From NCBI RefSeq assembly GCF_034555965.1, contig NZ_JAYDCK010000002.1:62001-126000 (forward strand): a stretch of 64,000 nt of DNA, in the 5' to 3' direction. The notes under the pieces are model-generated. The model ran no database searches. It was not told where the DNA came from and worked only from the letters and a program-made list of their open reading frames with translations. The translations under genes were made by a program, and so were the position numbers. Below, piece by piece: positions 34,579 to 43,676 of this stretch. Within the stretch, counting starts at the first letter, position 1, and every line of letters begins with the position of its first letter. The stretch comes from Aquicoccus sp. G2-2. Its GTDB lineage: Bacteria > Pseudomonadota > Alphaproteobacteria > Rhodobacterales > Rhodobacteraceae.

Positions 34579-36168
34579 TTGCCTATCCAGCGAGTAGTGA
34601 TCAAAAATTACCGTGCATTGAAAGCTGCGGACGTCGCCTTTCATGATGGAGTGAACGTCGTGGTCGGCGACAATGAGGCGGGCAAGTCCACGCTTCTCGA
34701 GGCTGTAAACCTAGCGCTCCGTGGGCAATTAAATCGGCGCGCGATTCAGTATGAGCTACATCCGTTCTTAATTAATGCCCATGCAGTTTCCGAGTTTATC
34801 GAGTCTCACCGTCAAGGTAACCCGACCGCACCACCCGAGATCAGTATTGAAGTATTCTTAGTGGACACTCCTGACGTGGCCGTGCTGCGCGGTTCCAACA
34901 ATAGCGAGAAGGTCGACGCTTGCGGTGTTTCTCTAACTATTGGACTTGATGAAGCCTTTCACGCAGAGTTCACGTCGTATGTCGCCAATCCTGCGGCGCT
35001 AAACAGCGTACCGATTGAATACTACAAGGTTGTTTGGGAGTCGTTCGCTGGTGCAACGCTTAGTTCTCAATCCATACCCTTGAAGTCGGCCCTGATTGAC
35101 CCCAGCAGCATCTCTAACTCGTATGCCGCAAACAAATATGTCTTAGAGATTGTTCGGGATTACTTAACCAAGCCACAATCAGTAGATCTTGCGCTTGCGT
35201 ATCGGAGCATGCGCGATGAGTTTCAGGATGACGCGCGGATCAAGGCCATCAATACCGACCTCGCTACCAAGCAGGGAGTCGTGTCGGACAAAGTACTCTC
35301 TGTCGCGATGGACACCACGACCCGTGCAAGCTGGGAAACAGGTGTTCTTCCGCATCTCGACAATATCCCGCTCACGTTAGTCGGCAAAGGTGAGCAGAAC
35401 TCGGTAAAGATCAAGTTGGCGATCGAGGCAGCCGAGAGCTGCGATCTGTTCTTAATGGAGGAGCCCGAAAACCACCTTTCGCATACAAATCTTGGACGGC
35501 TGGTGTCGCACCTGGCAGACCGGTGCGGGGGAAAACAGCTCATCGTCAGCACTCACAGCAGTTTTGTACTGAATAAGCTTGGAATTGACCGGGTGATGAT
35601 GTTCAACGGTGAAAGCGCGGTTACATTGGATGACCTCCCACCAGATACAAAATCCTATTTCCAGCGCCTGCCAGGTCACGACACGCTTAGGCTGATCCTC
35701 GCATCACGGTCTATTCTGGTTGAGGGACCATCAGACGAGCTAATTGTGCAAAAGGGCTTTCGCCAGCAACATGGTTTCTTGCCTCTTGAGCAGGGTGTGG
35801 AGGTGATTTCCGTTGGCACTTCTTTCAAACGGTTCTTGGATATCGCGCGGCTCTTGAAACTGGACGTCAGCGTTGTCCGCGACAACGACGGTGACCCTGA
35901 AGGAAAGAGGGCCCTCTTTGACGACTATGACGCCGACGAGACAATCCATATCCACATTGACGGTGACGCAAACGCGCGCACTCTTGAGCCCCAACTCATC
36001 AAGGCGAACGGGTTGCAAAAGCTAAACCAGATGCTGGGGACCGCCTTTGCAACTGAAACTGAGCTGTCAAATCACATGGAGGCAAACAAGACCGACACGG
36101 CCCTGACGCTATTTGGGCGCGCGGATGAACTCGTGATCCCGGAGTACATTAGTGACGCAATCCGATGA
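34579..36168 (+). CDS. gajA: Gabija GajA: OLD-family ATPase-TOPRIM nuclease
   Basis: A 529-residue protein. N-terminal ABC-type ATPase: Walker A VVGDNEAGKSTLLE (about residues 29-42), signature-region VGKGEQNSVKIKLAI and Walker B LFLMEEPENHLSHTNL, then LIVSTHSSFVLNKL. The C-terminal TOPRIM domain has ILVEGPSDELIV, VVRDNDGDPEGKRALF and HIDGDANARTLEPQL. This OLD nuclease followed by a UvrD-like helicase is the Gabija anti-phage arrangement, in which GajA is a sequence-specific nickase held off by nucleotides (established for Bacillus GajA). Start is TTG 34579 with a good GGAGAAG site upstream. It overlaps gajB by 17 nt. Confidence 0.88.
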   Translation: MPIQRVVIKNYRALKAADVAFHDGVNVVVGDNEAGKSTLLEAVNLALRGQLNRRAIQYELHPFLINAHAVSEFIESHRQGNPTAPPEISIEVFLVDTPDVAVLRGSNNSEKVDACGVSLTIGLDEAFHAEFTSYVANPAALNSVPIEYYKVVWESFAGATLSSQSIPLKSALIDPSSISNSYAANKYVLEIVRDYLTKPQSVDLALAYRSMRDEFQDDARIKAINTDLATKQGVVSDKVLSVAMDTTTRASWETGVLPHLDNIPLTLVGKGEQNSVKIKLAIEAAESCDLFLMEEPENHLSHTNLGRLVSHLADRCGGKQLIVSTHSSFVLNKLGIDRVMMFNGESAVTLDDLPPDTKSYFQRLPGHDTLRLILASRSILVEGPSDELIVQKGFRQQHGFLPLEQGVEVISVGTSFKRFLDIARLLKLDVSVVRDNDGDPEGKRALFDDYDADETIHIHIDGDANARTLEPQLIKANGLQKLNQMLGTAFATETELSNHMEANKTDTALTLFGRADELVIPEYISDAIR

Positions 36169-37240
36169 CCGTATCGTCCTCGCTGCTGCGGGTTCGGGCA
36201 AGACCACGACAGCGGTAAGGCTGGCCTGTGAGAACACTGAGAAGCGGACTGCACTGATAACATACACCCTGAACGGCCGAAGTGAGCTTGAAGCCCGCGC
36301 ATACAGGGACTTTGGGGCAATCCCCCAACAGGTTACGATTTCCACTTGGTACTCGTTTGTGCTCACCCATTTTGTCCGCCCCTATCAGAACCACCTTCAC
36401 GAGAGACGTGTCGACACGATCAACTTTGAGCGCGCGCCAGCTTCCCGGCGACGCTTCCGCAAGAGCCAAGTTGCGGGCTACTATTTCTCGTCTCCCAAAA
36501 GAATCTGGTCAGACCGTGCGACGGACTTTGCGTGTAGTGTCATTGATAAGACAGGTGGACTGCCCGTCAGCCGGGTTCAGGGCGTATTTGATCGCATAAT
36601 CGTGGACGAGGCACAGGACTTAGCGGGCTGGGACCTCGAACTAATTGAACATCTCCTCCAATCAGCCGTTGAGGTGGCCCTGATCGGGGACCACCGGCAG
36701 GCCACCTTCTCAACGAACGACAATCCAAAGAACAGACAGTTCGCTGGAGAAAAAATTGTCGACAAGTTTGCTGAGTGGGAACGTGGTGGTTTGGTCAAGA
36801 TTGAACATCAATCCTACTCTCATCGTTGCGTGCAGGGGATCTGTGACTTTGCAGATCAATTCTTTCCCGACTGTGAAACGACGACATCACACAACCAGGA
36901 AGTTACCGGCCATGATGGAGTTTGCCTCGTACGCAAAAGAGACGTAAAGCGCTACTTCGAAACTTTTGCACCACAAAGCCTCCAGTGGTCCAAGGCGGGT
37001 GGAGAAAGGTTGGGCCGTCCCCTTAACTTTGGCGATTCCAAGGGGATGACTTTTGAGCGTGTCTTGATCTACCCCCACGCGAAATTCCAAAAATTCTTAA
37101 AGACTGGCCGTATGGAACTGGACGGGCAGTCCAAGACGAAGACCTATGTAGCAGTGACCCGGGCACGTCAAAGTGTCGCTATTGTCGTGCCGGACAATTT
37201 TGCCCCCAAAGTGGGTTCATTTTTCGAGTTCCCGGATTGA
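36152..37240 (+). CDS. gajB: Gabija GajB: UvrD-like helicase
   Basis: A 362-residue SF1 helicase/ATPase with motif I AAAGSGKTTTA, motif II VDEAQDLAGWD, motif III ALIGDHRQATF and motif VI YVAVTRARQSVAIVV. It overlaps gajA by 17 nt, so both proteins are made together. It is about 130 residues shorter than the Bacillus GajB, largely in the accessory subdomains. In Gabija, GajB is thought to sense DNA ends or nucleotide depletion and activate GajA. Confidence 0.86.
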   Translation: MTQSDDRIVLAAAGSGKTTTAVRLACENTEKRTALITYTLNGRSELEARAYRDFGAIPQQVTISTWYSFVLTHFVRPYQNHLHERRVDTINFERAPASRRRFRKSQVAGYYFSSPKRIWSDRATDFACSVIDKTGGLPVSRVQGVFDRIIVDEAQDLAGWDLELIEHLLQSAVEVALIGDHRQATFSTNDNPKNRQFAGEKIVDKFAEWERGGLVKIEHQSYSHRCVQGICDFADQFFPDCETTTSHNQEVTGHDGVCLVRKRDVKRYFETFAPQSLQWSKAGGERLGRPLNFGDSKGMTFERVLIYPHAKFQKFLKTGRMELDGQSKTKTYVAVTRARQSVAIVVPDNFAPKVGSFFEFPD

Positions 37241-37274
37241 TCAAGGTCAAATTTGGCTGTCGCGCTTATAGGAT

Positions 37275-37997
37275 TTAAATGGCGACCAGTTCGGATATTT
37301 TTTTCGCAACCTCAACCATCGGCTCTTCGGCCGTGCTTAGGCCTGCCCTAGAGGCTAACAACAAACTGACCTGCTCAAGCTCTTCATACGTTGTTCCATG
37401 AACAACGGGGACCAATCGCTCGCGTCTCAAGAGTGCAGAAAGTTCTTTGTCTGCCACACCTTCCGCAGGCAGGCGTTTCAACATGGCAGGCGTCACCAAA
37501 ACGATGCCAACACGAGAATTCACCAAGCCTTTATCGATCGCGCGCATCATAGGCACGCCCAGGCCAAGATCTTTCTCGCTAAACCACACTCGAACGCCGC
37601 GAGCTTCTAGCAGATCATGCAATTCTTTGGCAGAGCCTTGCCGATCATCCCAGGCGTGGCAGAGGAACACGTCTCGAAGGTCAGGTTGCGAGACTGCAAG
37701 GTTCTCCACATTTTCTCTGATCGGCGAAAGCGCCAAAACTTGTTCGGGCGTGTACCACACGCCTGAACTGGCTCCAGACCAACGCGGCTTTGTGGACCGC
37801 CGCCCCGAGCTGCCGCTCCGACCGCTATTCTGCCCGTAGGACGAGTATGACGGCGACGGGCTTGAAGAGTAGCCGCTATAACCACTGCTGTATCCGCCGT
37901 AGCTACGGGAACCTCCGTAGCGGTGTCTGCATGCCGGGCAATTGGCAGCCGCCGCTGCAGACTTATGGCCTCTTACCGGTGCTGTACATCTAGCCAT
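37275..37997 (-). CDS. TIR-domain protein with zinc-knuckle and Tyr/Gly/Ser-rich N-terminus
   Basis: A 240-residue protein. Residues 1-27 hold a possible zinc knuckle (MARCTAPVRGHK...NCPACRHRYG), residues 28-70 are low-complexity Tyr/Gly/Ser repeats (SYGGYSSGYSGYSSSPS), and residues 105-215 are a TIR domain (DVFLCHAWDDRQGSAKELHD, VRVWFSEKDLGLGVPMMRAI, VGIVLVTPAML). The Glu in WFSEKDL is at the usual catalytic NADase position. Bacterial TIR proteins commonly deplete NAD or make signal nucleotides during phage infection. It lies 46 nt downstream of an HNH gene and convergent with gajB, the last gene of the sbcDC unit. Confidence 0.88.
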   Translation of the reverse strand: MARCTAPVRGHKSAAAAANCPACRHRYGGSRSYGGYSSGYSGYSSSPSPSYSSYGQNSGRSGSSGRRSTKPRWSGASSGVWYTPEQVLALSPIRENVENLAVSQPDLRDVFLCHAWDDRQGSAKELHDLLEARGVRVWFSEKDLGLGVPMMRAIDKGLVNSRVGIVLVTPAMLKRLPAEGVADKELSALLRRERLVPVVHGTTYEELEQVSLLLASRAGLSTAEEPMVEVAKKISELVAI

Positions 37998-38043
37998 GCA
38001 TTTTCCTTTCCATCAACAATACTCGCTATCTCGCATGCACCCA

Positions 38044-38334
38044 CTACCACCGGCGCCTGCGAGACGAAGCCTTGGTCCTTCTCGGCGTCTTGTTCGACTT
38101 GCGCTTGTTTGCGCCAGTTTGAAGAGCTTGAAGGTTTCGCTGCGCATCCGAGCCACCTTTTGACCTCGGCCAGATGTGATCAACCTGCCAACCCATAGGG
38201 CTTTCTCTGTCATAGGCCGGTTTATAGATGACATTGCCCTGCGCATCTCGCCGGTAAAGGTTTGGATTCTTCCCTTTGACGCGTCGCGCCTTCTCCCAGA
38301 CATGCTGAGCTTTTTGATTTGTTGAATACGGCAT
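38044..38334 (-). CDS. Small HNH endonuclease
   Basis: A 96-residue protein with an HNH core: MGWQVDHIWPRSKGGSDAQR NLQ (His-Asp-His in VDHI, Asn in RNLQ) followed by ALQTGANKRKSNKTPR with the last basic motif. The N-terminal part (GKNPNLYRRDAQGNVIYKPA) and the very basic tail suggest direct DNA binding. It sits 15 nt after sbcC and 46 nt before the TIR gene, so it is part of the same transcript. Confidence 0.88.
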   Translation of the reverse strand: MPYSTNQKAQHVWEKARRVKGKNPNLYRRDAQGNVIYKPAYDRESPMGWQVDHIWPRSKGGSDAQRNLQALQTGANKRKSNKTPRRTKASSRRRRW

Positions 38335-38349
38335 GAGGACCTCCTGTAG

Positions 38350-41300
38350 TTAAGCCGCGGATCTTCGTGGTCGAATGTGGGAACCAGACGGCGTGACCTC
38401 GATGTCAAACCCTTCAGTGATCATGGATTTCACCTGTTCGGTGTGAGAGATCAGACCTACCGACCTCTTGTCATTGGTCAGCTCGTAGAGCGTCTCAAGC
38501 GCCGTGTTCAGAGTGTCTTCGTCCAAGGTCCCGAAACCTTCGTCGATGAAAATCGCGTCCAGCTTGATGCCGCCGCTGTTCTGCTGAACAACATCGGAGA
38601 GACCGAGAGCCAGGGCGAGTGACGCCTGAAAACCTTCGCCGCCGGACAGCGTCTTGGTCGGACGCGGCTTTTCCGTGTTGGCGTCGAAGACGGCGATATC
38701 GAGCCCTCGCTTTTGCCGCCCGCCAACAACATCGTCTGGCCGAAGGAGCTGGTACCTTCCACCCGTCATCGGCCCAAGCCTTTGATTGGCGGCGACCAGA
38801 ACCTCGTCGAACATTGCCGCGATGGCGAAATCGGGGAGCCGAACCTTCCGATCGTTGTTGCCGTTGACCAGGTCCGATAGCCCGCCGACTGGGCCGTATT
38901 TCGCCTCGAGGGCAGAGATGCGGGTGGAGAGTGCTTGCACCTTCCGGTGCGTCTCGAGCTTCGCCTCCAGGTCGCGTTTGCTACGTGTCAGGGTCTGCTG
39001 ACTACTTTCCAGCTTCGACTGCGCGGAATCTTTGGCGGCCGCCAGTGCCTCAATGTCTGGGGAGCTTTTGTCGCCGATCTCTTTTGCCAATCTCTCAAGC
39101 TGAGCTTTGTTGGCCGCTACGCGCTGGTTGTACGAGTTGATCTGCTCCTCGAGCAGCTCGCACTGCGGCACGTCAGTCTTTGCAAACTCAAAACTGGTCT
39201 CATCCAGTCCGGCCGCGCTAAGCCGCTCGACAAATTCAGCCTTGGCGTTGGAGAACGCCAGCTCCGTTCGGTCTGTACTCGCTGCAGCGCCCGTGACCCC
39301 TTCCTCGGCGCCGCTTAGTTCGATCGCAGCAGTCTTTTCGTCGTTCACGGCCTTGTCATGGGCAGCAACCAGTTCGTCCCGTTTGGCAACCGCAGCCCGC
39401 AGCGCTTTTTCCAAACCGTCTCCCTGTCGCCAATTTTCGGGCACCTCTCGAAGAACGGTCTCGTAGGAAGTATTTGCTCGCGTCTCAGCGTCCCGGGCCT
39501 CCGAGAGTTCTTGACGTGTCCGCTCATAGCGAGAGTTTGCCTCCTCGAAGGACACTTCAGCCGCGGCAATCTTGTCTTCGAGATCGGCAAATCTGGTGTC
39601 TGATTCCAAGGTGGCTTTTTTGCCACGTGCTTCCGCCAGGGCGGGATCAAGGCTCTGTCGGTCCCGCTCTGGGCGATCGAGGGCGTCGAGTTCTGTCTGT
39701 TTTTCAGTTAGCGTGGACTTCGCCGCAGCAAATGCCGTCCTTGCTTCCACCTCATCACGCTCTGCGGCGCGAAGGTCTTGTGTCGCTCTTTCAAATTGAT
39801 CGTGACGACCTTGACTCTCCGGATCACCGGTTGCCGGATCGGGGTGATCCCGCGAACCACAGGCAGGACAAGGTTCCCCTGGAAGCAGTTTCCTGGCCAC
39901 GTGAAGAGCCTGTATGTCGGTCAGATCCTGTTCGGCGCGTTCCAACGCGACCTTGCAGGCATCAAGATGGCCGCTCCGCTCTTTATGCTCATTCTCCAGC
40001 CGTTCGACTTCGCCCGCCTGCAGATCGCGCCGGGACTTGGCAATCTCAAACCGAGACAGTGCCTCGGCCTCGCGTTCCAGCATGGACAGAGCACTTCCTG
40101 CCTCGTGAACGGCGCGCGCTTGGGCCGGTTGCTCCTTCTGGAGGTTGCGGAGTGCCGCAAGAGCCTGGTCGCCATCCTTCCGTTTGCCTTCCGCTGCCTC
40201 CTGTTTCTCAGCTGCCGATTTGGTCTTCGCTTTCACTGCCTCCAGGACCGCGAGCAGATTGCGAGCTTGGCCGAGCGTCCTTTCGAAGCGCTCCAGTTCC
40301 TGCACCCGCGCGAGGGCTGCATCACGGTCTTCCTTCTGTCGGTCGGTCCGAGCGAGCGCCTCCTTGGCCGAAGTGAATGCTGACCGGGCGGATGTCAGAG
40401 CGTCTTTCGCCATTGCGTGTCTAGTCTGAGAGGCTTTTGCCTCCTCGCCCGCGGATCGCATCGCAGCCTCGGCGACCAATACAGTCTGTGCAGCCCGGGC
40501 CTTGGTCAGGCGCGACTTGCTCTCCTTGATCGTTTCGGCTTCGGAGAGGAGGGTGGACTCCTCATCCTTGGCCAAAGCCCGCGCCGCGAACTTTTCAGCT
40601 AGCCTCTCTCCCGCGGACAGTGCCTTTTGACATAATAGCAACGTCTCTATCTCGGATTTCACGGTCCCTTCGAGGGTCGCGATCTCCTCGCTCATCGCGC
40701 GGATCGCCTCGACCAAGTCTTCCTCGGTCTGATCGCCCAGATGCGTTTCGCGGCGGACGCGTTCCTCGGTGATCTCACGGTACAGCGCCGTGGCATCACG
40801 TTTGATGCGTTCGACAAAACTCTCATAGAGGCGAACATCGAAAAGGCGCTTGAGGATTGGCGAGCGCTCGTCGTTTGTCGCTGTCAGGATCTTTCGGAAG
40901 TCTCCTTGGGGTAGCAAAACGATCTGACGAAACTGTGCAGCGTTGTAGCCGAGAAGCGTCTCGATCTCGGCATCGACCTTGTTGACCTGTTTCTCGGCGA
41001 TGACTTCGCCGTCCTTGCCTCCAGCGATCTCTTCCAGCGACATACCGGTCGCCCGGAACAGGTATGCCTGGTGCGGTTCGGTCGTGGTACCCGATCCACG
41101 GCGAGCCGCCCTCTCTTGCTTCGGGATGCGTCTCACGACGTAGCGTTCGTTTCCGAGATCGAAGACGAGCTCGACCTCCGTACTATCCGTCGCGTGGGCA
41201 TGGTGGCACACCATGTCCTCGGCCGAGCGCTCGGCTCCCGACGACTGTCCGAACAGTGCGAAGGAGATACCGTCAAAAACCGTCGTCTTGCCGGCGCCAG

Positions 41301-41409
41301 TCTCCCCGTAGATGCCGAAAATTCCCGCATCGAGGGCGGCGGTAAAGTCGACGACCTCGGTTCCGGCATAGGGACCGAACGCAGTCATCTTCAATCGGAT
41401 CGGCCTCAT
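38350..41409 (-). CDS. sbcC: SbcC exonuclease subunit
   Basis: A 1019-residue SMC-like ATPase, normal length. Walker A is GIYGETGAGKTTVFDGI near residue 35; two long coiled coils flank a zinc hook GEPCPACGSRDH near residue 513; the C-terminal lobe has TLSGGEGFQASLALAL and Walker B LDAIFIDEGFGTLDEDTL. With SbcD it forms the Mre11-Rad50-type nuclease that cuts hairpins, protein-blocked ends and palindromes in the cytoplasm. It overlaps sbcD by 4 nt. Its presence inside a defence island next to TIR and HNH genes suggests recruitment for anti-invader work, though a housekeeping copy on the plasmid is also possible. Confidence 0.95.
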   Translation of the reverse strand: MRPIRLKMTAFGPYAGTEVVDFTAALDAGIFGIYGETGAGKTTVFDGISFALFGQSSGAERSAEDMVCHHAHATDSTEVELVFDLGNERYVVRRIPKQERAARRGSGTTTEPHQAYLFRATGMSLEEIAGGKDGEVIAEKQVNKVDAEIETLLGYNAAQFRQIVLLPQGDFRKILTATNDERSPILKRLFDVRLYESFVERIKRDATALYREITEERVRRETHLGDQTEEDLVEAIRAMSEEIATLEGTVKSEIETLLLCQKALSAGERLAEKFAARALAKDEESTLLSEAETIKESKSRLTKARAAQTVLVAEAAMRSAGEEAKASQTRHAMAKDALTSARSAFTSAKEALARTDRQKEDRDAALARVQELERFERTLGQARNLLAVLEAVKAKTKSAAEKQEAAEGKRKDGDQALAALRNLQKEQPAQARAVHEAGSALSMLEREAEALSRFEIAKSRRDLQAGEVERLENEHKERSGHLDACKVALERAEQDLTDIQALHVARKLLPGEPCPACGSRDHPDPATGDPESQGRHDQFERATQDLRAAERDEVEARTAFAAAKSTLTEKQTELDALDRPERDRQSLDPALAEARGKKATLESDTRFADLEDKIAAAEVSFEEANSRYERTRQELSEARDAETRANTSYETVLREVPENWRQGDGLEKALRAAVAKRDELVAAHDKAVNDEKTAAIELSGAEEGVTGAAASTDRTELAFSNAKAEFVERLSAAGLDETSFEFAKTDVPQCELLEEQINSYNQRVAANKAQLERLAKEIGDKSSPDIEALAAAKDSAQSKLESSQQTLTRSKRDLEAKLETHRKVQALSTRISALEAKYGPVGGLSDLVNGNNDRKVRLPDFAIAAMFDEVLVAANQRLGPMTGGRYQLLRPDDVVGGRQKRGLDIAVFDANTEKPRPTKTLSGGEGFQASLALALGLSDVVQQNSGGIKLDAIFIDEGFGTLDEDTLNTALETLYELTNDKRSVGLISHTEQVKSMITEGFDIEVTPSGSHIRPRRSAA

Positions 41410-42551
41410 GACATGTCCTCCAGCGCCGGTCGGTCGAGAACAGTTTTGACAACTTCCGTCTCTCTCTCGGTGACGTCTTCACCACGGACGTAAGTCAGGA
41501 ACTCACCGATGACGCCGACGGGATCGTCGAGTTTTGACAGTGCACGCCCGGCGCTACTCATCACCAGGTCCTGCCTTCTCTCCCGCAGAGTCTGTAGGAT
41601 GTTCGGGTAGTGTGGTCTCAGCTGGGCAGCGGGCTCGATCAATGCGCCCTCATCCAAGAGGATCGCTCGGATGTAGTCCTCGCTTGGGTTGGCTTTGGCG
41701 TCCGCAACAAGTCCGTCCAAAAGTCCCCTCACCTCGCGAACCGGTCTCAAGGGCTTGAAGTCCACGGCTCGTAGATCGACCACCTGACCGCTTCCATCGA
41801 GATCGAAGACTGTCATCGACTTCGTCGTACCAGCCTCGTCGAAACCGAACGCCAGAGGAGAGCCGCTGTAACGGATTGTATTTGCACCCGCCGTTTGCGG
41901 GCGATGGAGGTGACCGAGAGCCACGTAATGCGCGCCGTCGAAAATGCCGGCAGACACGGTCTCGACAGCTCCAACCGAAAGCCGACGCTCACTCTCCGTC
42001 GGCTGGCAGTTCGTCACGAATGCATGGGCCACGACGATCCAACGAGCTCCCTCAGGCACGTGCGCCTTTGCCGCTTCTATCTGTGCCCGCAGCACATCCT
42101 CCGGCGACCGGATGCCCTCTATGTCAAAGGCACGCCGCGCAGCGTAAATCTCGCCATAGGGAAGCGCCGAGATTGCGGCCTTGCCATGACTGTCCTCGAG
42201 GATCAGGGGAACCTCGTTCCGCTCGATCGGCCCACGGACGAGAATCCGGCGGCGATCAAAAAGCTTGGACGCCGTACCGAGCCGCTGACCGGAGTCGTGG
42301 TTGCCCGCAATCACGACGATCGCCGCTTCGGTCTCCTCGTGGACACGCTCCAGGAAGTCGCTGTAGAGCTTCATCGCAGTCTCGGACGGGGACGCTTTGT
42401 CGTAGACGTCACCGGCGATCAGCAGGAGTTCCACTGCCTCGTCGACCACCGTCCGGAACACCTGGTCGAGAACGTGCGCCTGGTCTTCGTGCAAGGACAC
42501 GCCCCTCAGGGTCTTTCCCAGATGCCAGTCTGCGGTGTGAAGAACTCTCAT
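41406..42551 (-). CDS. sbcD: SbcD nuclease subunit
   Basis: A 381-residue calcineurin-like phosphoesterase. Metal motifs: LHTADWHLGKTLRG (D-x-H), LIAGDVYDKASP, VIAGNHDSGQR and VALGHLHRPQ, all as in SbcD/Mre11; a C-terminal helical capping region follows. It is the nuclease of the SbcCD complex. First gene of the minus-strand unit sbcD-sbcC-HNH-TIR, divergent from a WYL-regulator gene across a 71-bp gap. Confidence 0.96.
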   Translation of the reverse strand: MRVLHTADWHLGKTLRGVSLHEDQAHVLDQVFRTVVDEAVELLLIAGDVYDKASPSETAMKLYSDFLERVHEETEAAIVVIAGNHDSGQRLGTASKLFDRRRILVRGPIERNEVPLILEDSHGKAAISALPYGEIYAARRAFDIEGIRSPEDVLRAQIEAAKAHVPEGARWIVVAHAFVTNCQPTESERRLSVGAVETVSAGIFDGAHYVALGHLHRPQTAGANTIRYSGSPLAFGFDEAGTTKSMTVFDLDGSGQVVDLRAVDFKPLRPVREVRGLLDGLVADAKANPSEDYIRAILLDEGALIEPAAQLRPHYPNILQTLRERRQDLVMSSAGRALSKLDDPVGVIGEFLTYVRGEDVTERETEVVKTVLDRPALEDMS

Positions 42552-42622
42552 TTCGATACCATTATTTTTTATACGTATATTTTTAATATGGACAAAGCGA
42601 AGGAGTCAAGATAGTTTTCGGC
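42552..42622. promoter_or_regulatory. Divergent promoter with TATACGTATA palindrome
   Basis: The 71-bp AT-rich gap between sbcD and the WYL gene has a perfect 10-bp palindrome TATACGTATA at 42570-42579 inside a run of A/T. Dimeric WYL regulators of defence islands (BrxR/CapW type) bind palindromes in such positions, so this may control both transcripts. Inference from location. Confidence 0.5.
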
Positions 42623-43441
42623 ATGGCCTTTGACGACTTAAAACACGCGCAGAAGGAGCGGCTGGAGTACCTCGACCGCCTGCTCTTTTGGGACGGGACG
42701 GCGACGCGCGGATCGCTCATTGAGCGATTCCGAATCTCGAACCCGCAGGCCGCGCTGGACTTTAGAACCTATTTGCGGGCCGCCAAACCCGAGGCGTTGA
42801 AGTATGACGCCTCAACAAAGAAGTACCAAACGACAGAGCGGTTCTCGCGGCTTACCGGGCGGGCAACGACGGACGAACTCGAAGAGCTGCTGCTTGGAAA
42901 GAAGCGTGCTGTCTACGACGTATTGCCAGACCTTCAGCGAACGCAGAACGTTCGTGCTTTTCGGCCGCTCTATCGCGCTTTGCTTGCTGGCGAAACGATC
43001 AAGATCGTTTACCAATCTATGCGTGAGCCGGAGCCGGAGGTTCGGTGGATTGCACCGCTCCGTTTTGCGTCAGATGGCGTACGTCTTCACCTGCGAGCGT
43101 GGTGCTATGCCCGACAGAGTTTTCGCGACTTTATCCCGTCTCGGATTGATCCGTCCCAGTCCTTCGACGAACGCCGCACTGCCGATGACGTGCCGAGGGA
43201 TGATGATTGGTTCACTTGGGCCGTCCTCCAATTGCGGCCGCATCGCAACCTGGCTCCCGATCAGAAACGGGTCGTTCGGATCGAGTTCGGATTCGAGGAC
43301 GAAAGCCTGGAGATCCGCGTCCGCAAAGCGCTCGAGTTCTACACGAAACGTCGCTGGGGCCTCGACCAGGAAAACCCAAGACTCGAATGTGTTGATCGCA
43401 GGTACATAGCGATGTCCGAGGTGGAGATCGATGAGAGTTGA
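42623..43441 (+). CDS. WYL-domain transcriptional regulator (BrxR/CapW-like)
   Basis: A 272-residue protein with an N-terminal winged helix (EYLDRLLFWDGTATRGSLIE, FRISNPQAALDFRTYLRAA), a central WYL domain (residues 110-185; IKIVYQSMREPEPEVRWIAP, GVRLHLRAWCYARQSFRDFI) and a C-terminal WCX-like part. This arrangement is that of BrxR/CapW repressors found at the head of many defence operons, which derepress on sensing a ligand. It overlaps the following WGR gene by 11 nt and is divergent from sbcD. Confidence 0.87.
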   Translation: MAFDDLKHAQKERLEYLDRLLFWDGTATRGSLIERFRISNPQAALDFRTYLRAAKPEALKYDASTKKYQTTERFSRLTGRATTDELEELLLGKKRAVYDVLPDLQRTQNVRAFRPLYRALLAGETIKIVYQSMREPEPEVRWIAPLRFASDGVRLHLRAWCYARQSFRDFIPSRIDPSQSFDERRTADDVPRDDDWFTWAVLQLRPHRNLAPDQKRVVRIEFGFEDESLEIRVRKALEFYTKRRWGLDQENPRLECVDRRYIAMSEVEIDES

Positions 43442-43676
43442 TATGACCCGCGTCGATCCAGACGTGAACATGGACAGGTTCTATTCCGTCCAACTGACAC
43501 AGAGCCTCTTCGGCCAGGTCGGTGTCGAACGGCAATGGGGCCGACGCCGAACCCGAGGACGGTGCCGACTCGACTGGTATGCAAACGAGCGGGAAGCTGA
43601 ATCTGCACTTTCAGACCTCGTGAAAGCGAAGCTCTCGAGAGGCTATCACATGAAAGCGGAAGGGATGGTTCGGTGA
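43431..43676 (+). CDS. Single-domain WGR protein
   Basis: An 81-residue protein covering one WGR domain: NMDRFYSVQLTQSLFGQVGV, VERQWGRRRTRGRCRLDWYA, then EREAESALSDLVKAKLSRGY. WGR domains recognise DNA ends or nicks in PARPs. It overlaps its neighbours by 11 nt upstream and 4 nt downstream, so all are translationally coupled and it probably works with them. Confidence 0.88.
   Translation: MRVDMTRVDPDVNMDRFYSVQLTQSLFGQVGVERQWGRRRTRGRCRLDWYANEREAESALSDLVKAKLSRGYHMKAEGMVR

Noticed and set aside
41876-42614. Two long plus-strand ORFs opposite sbcD
   Set aside because: Antisense to well-conserved phosphoesterase motifs; no family resemblance.
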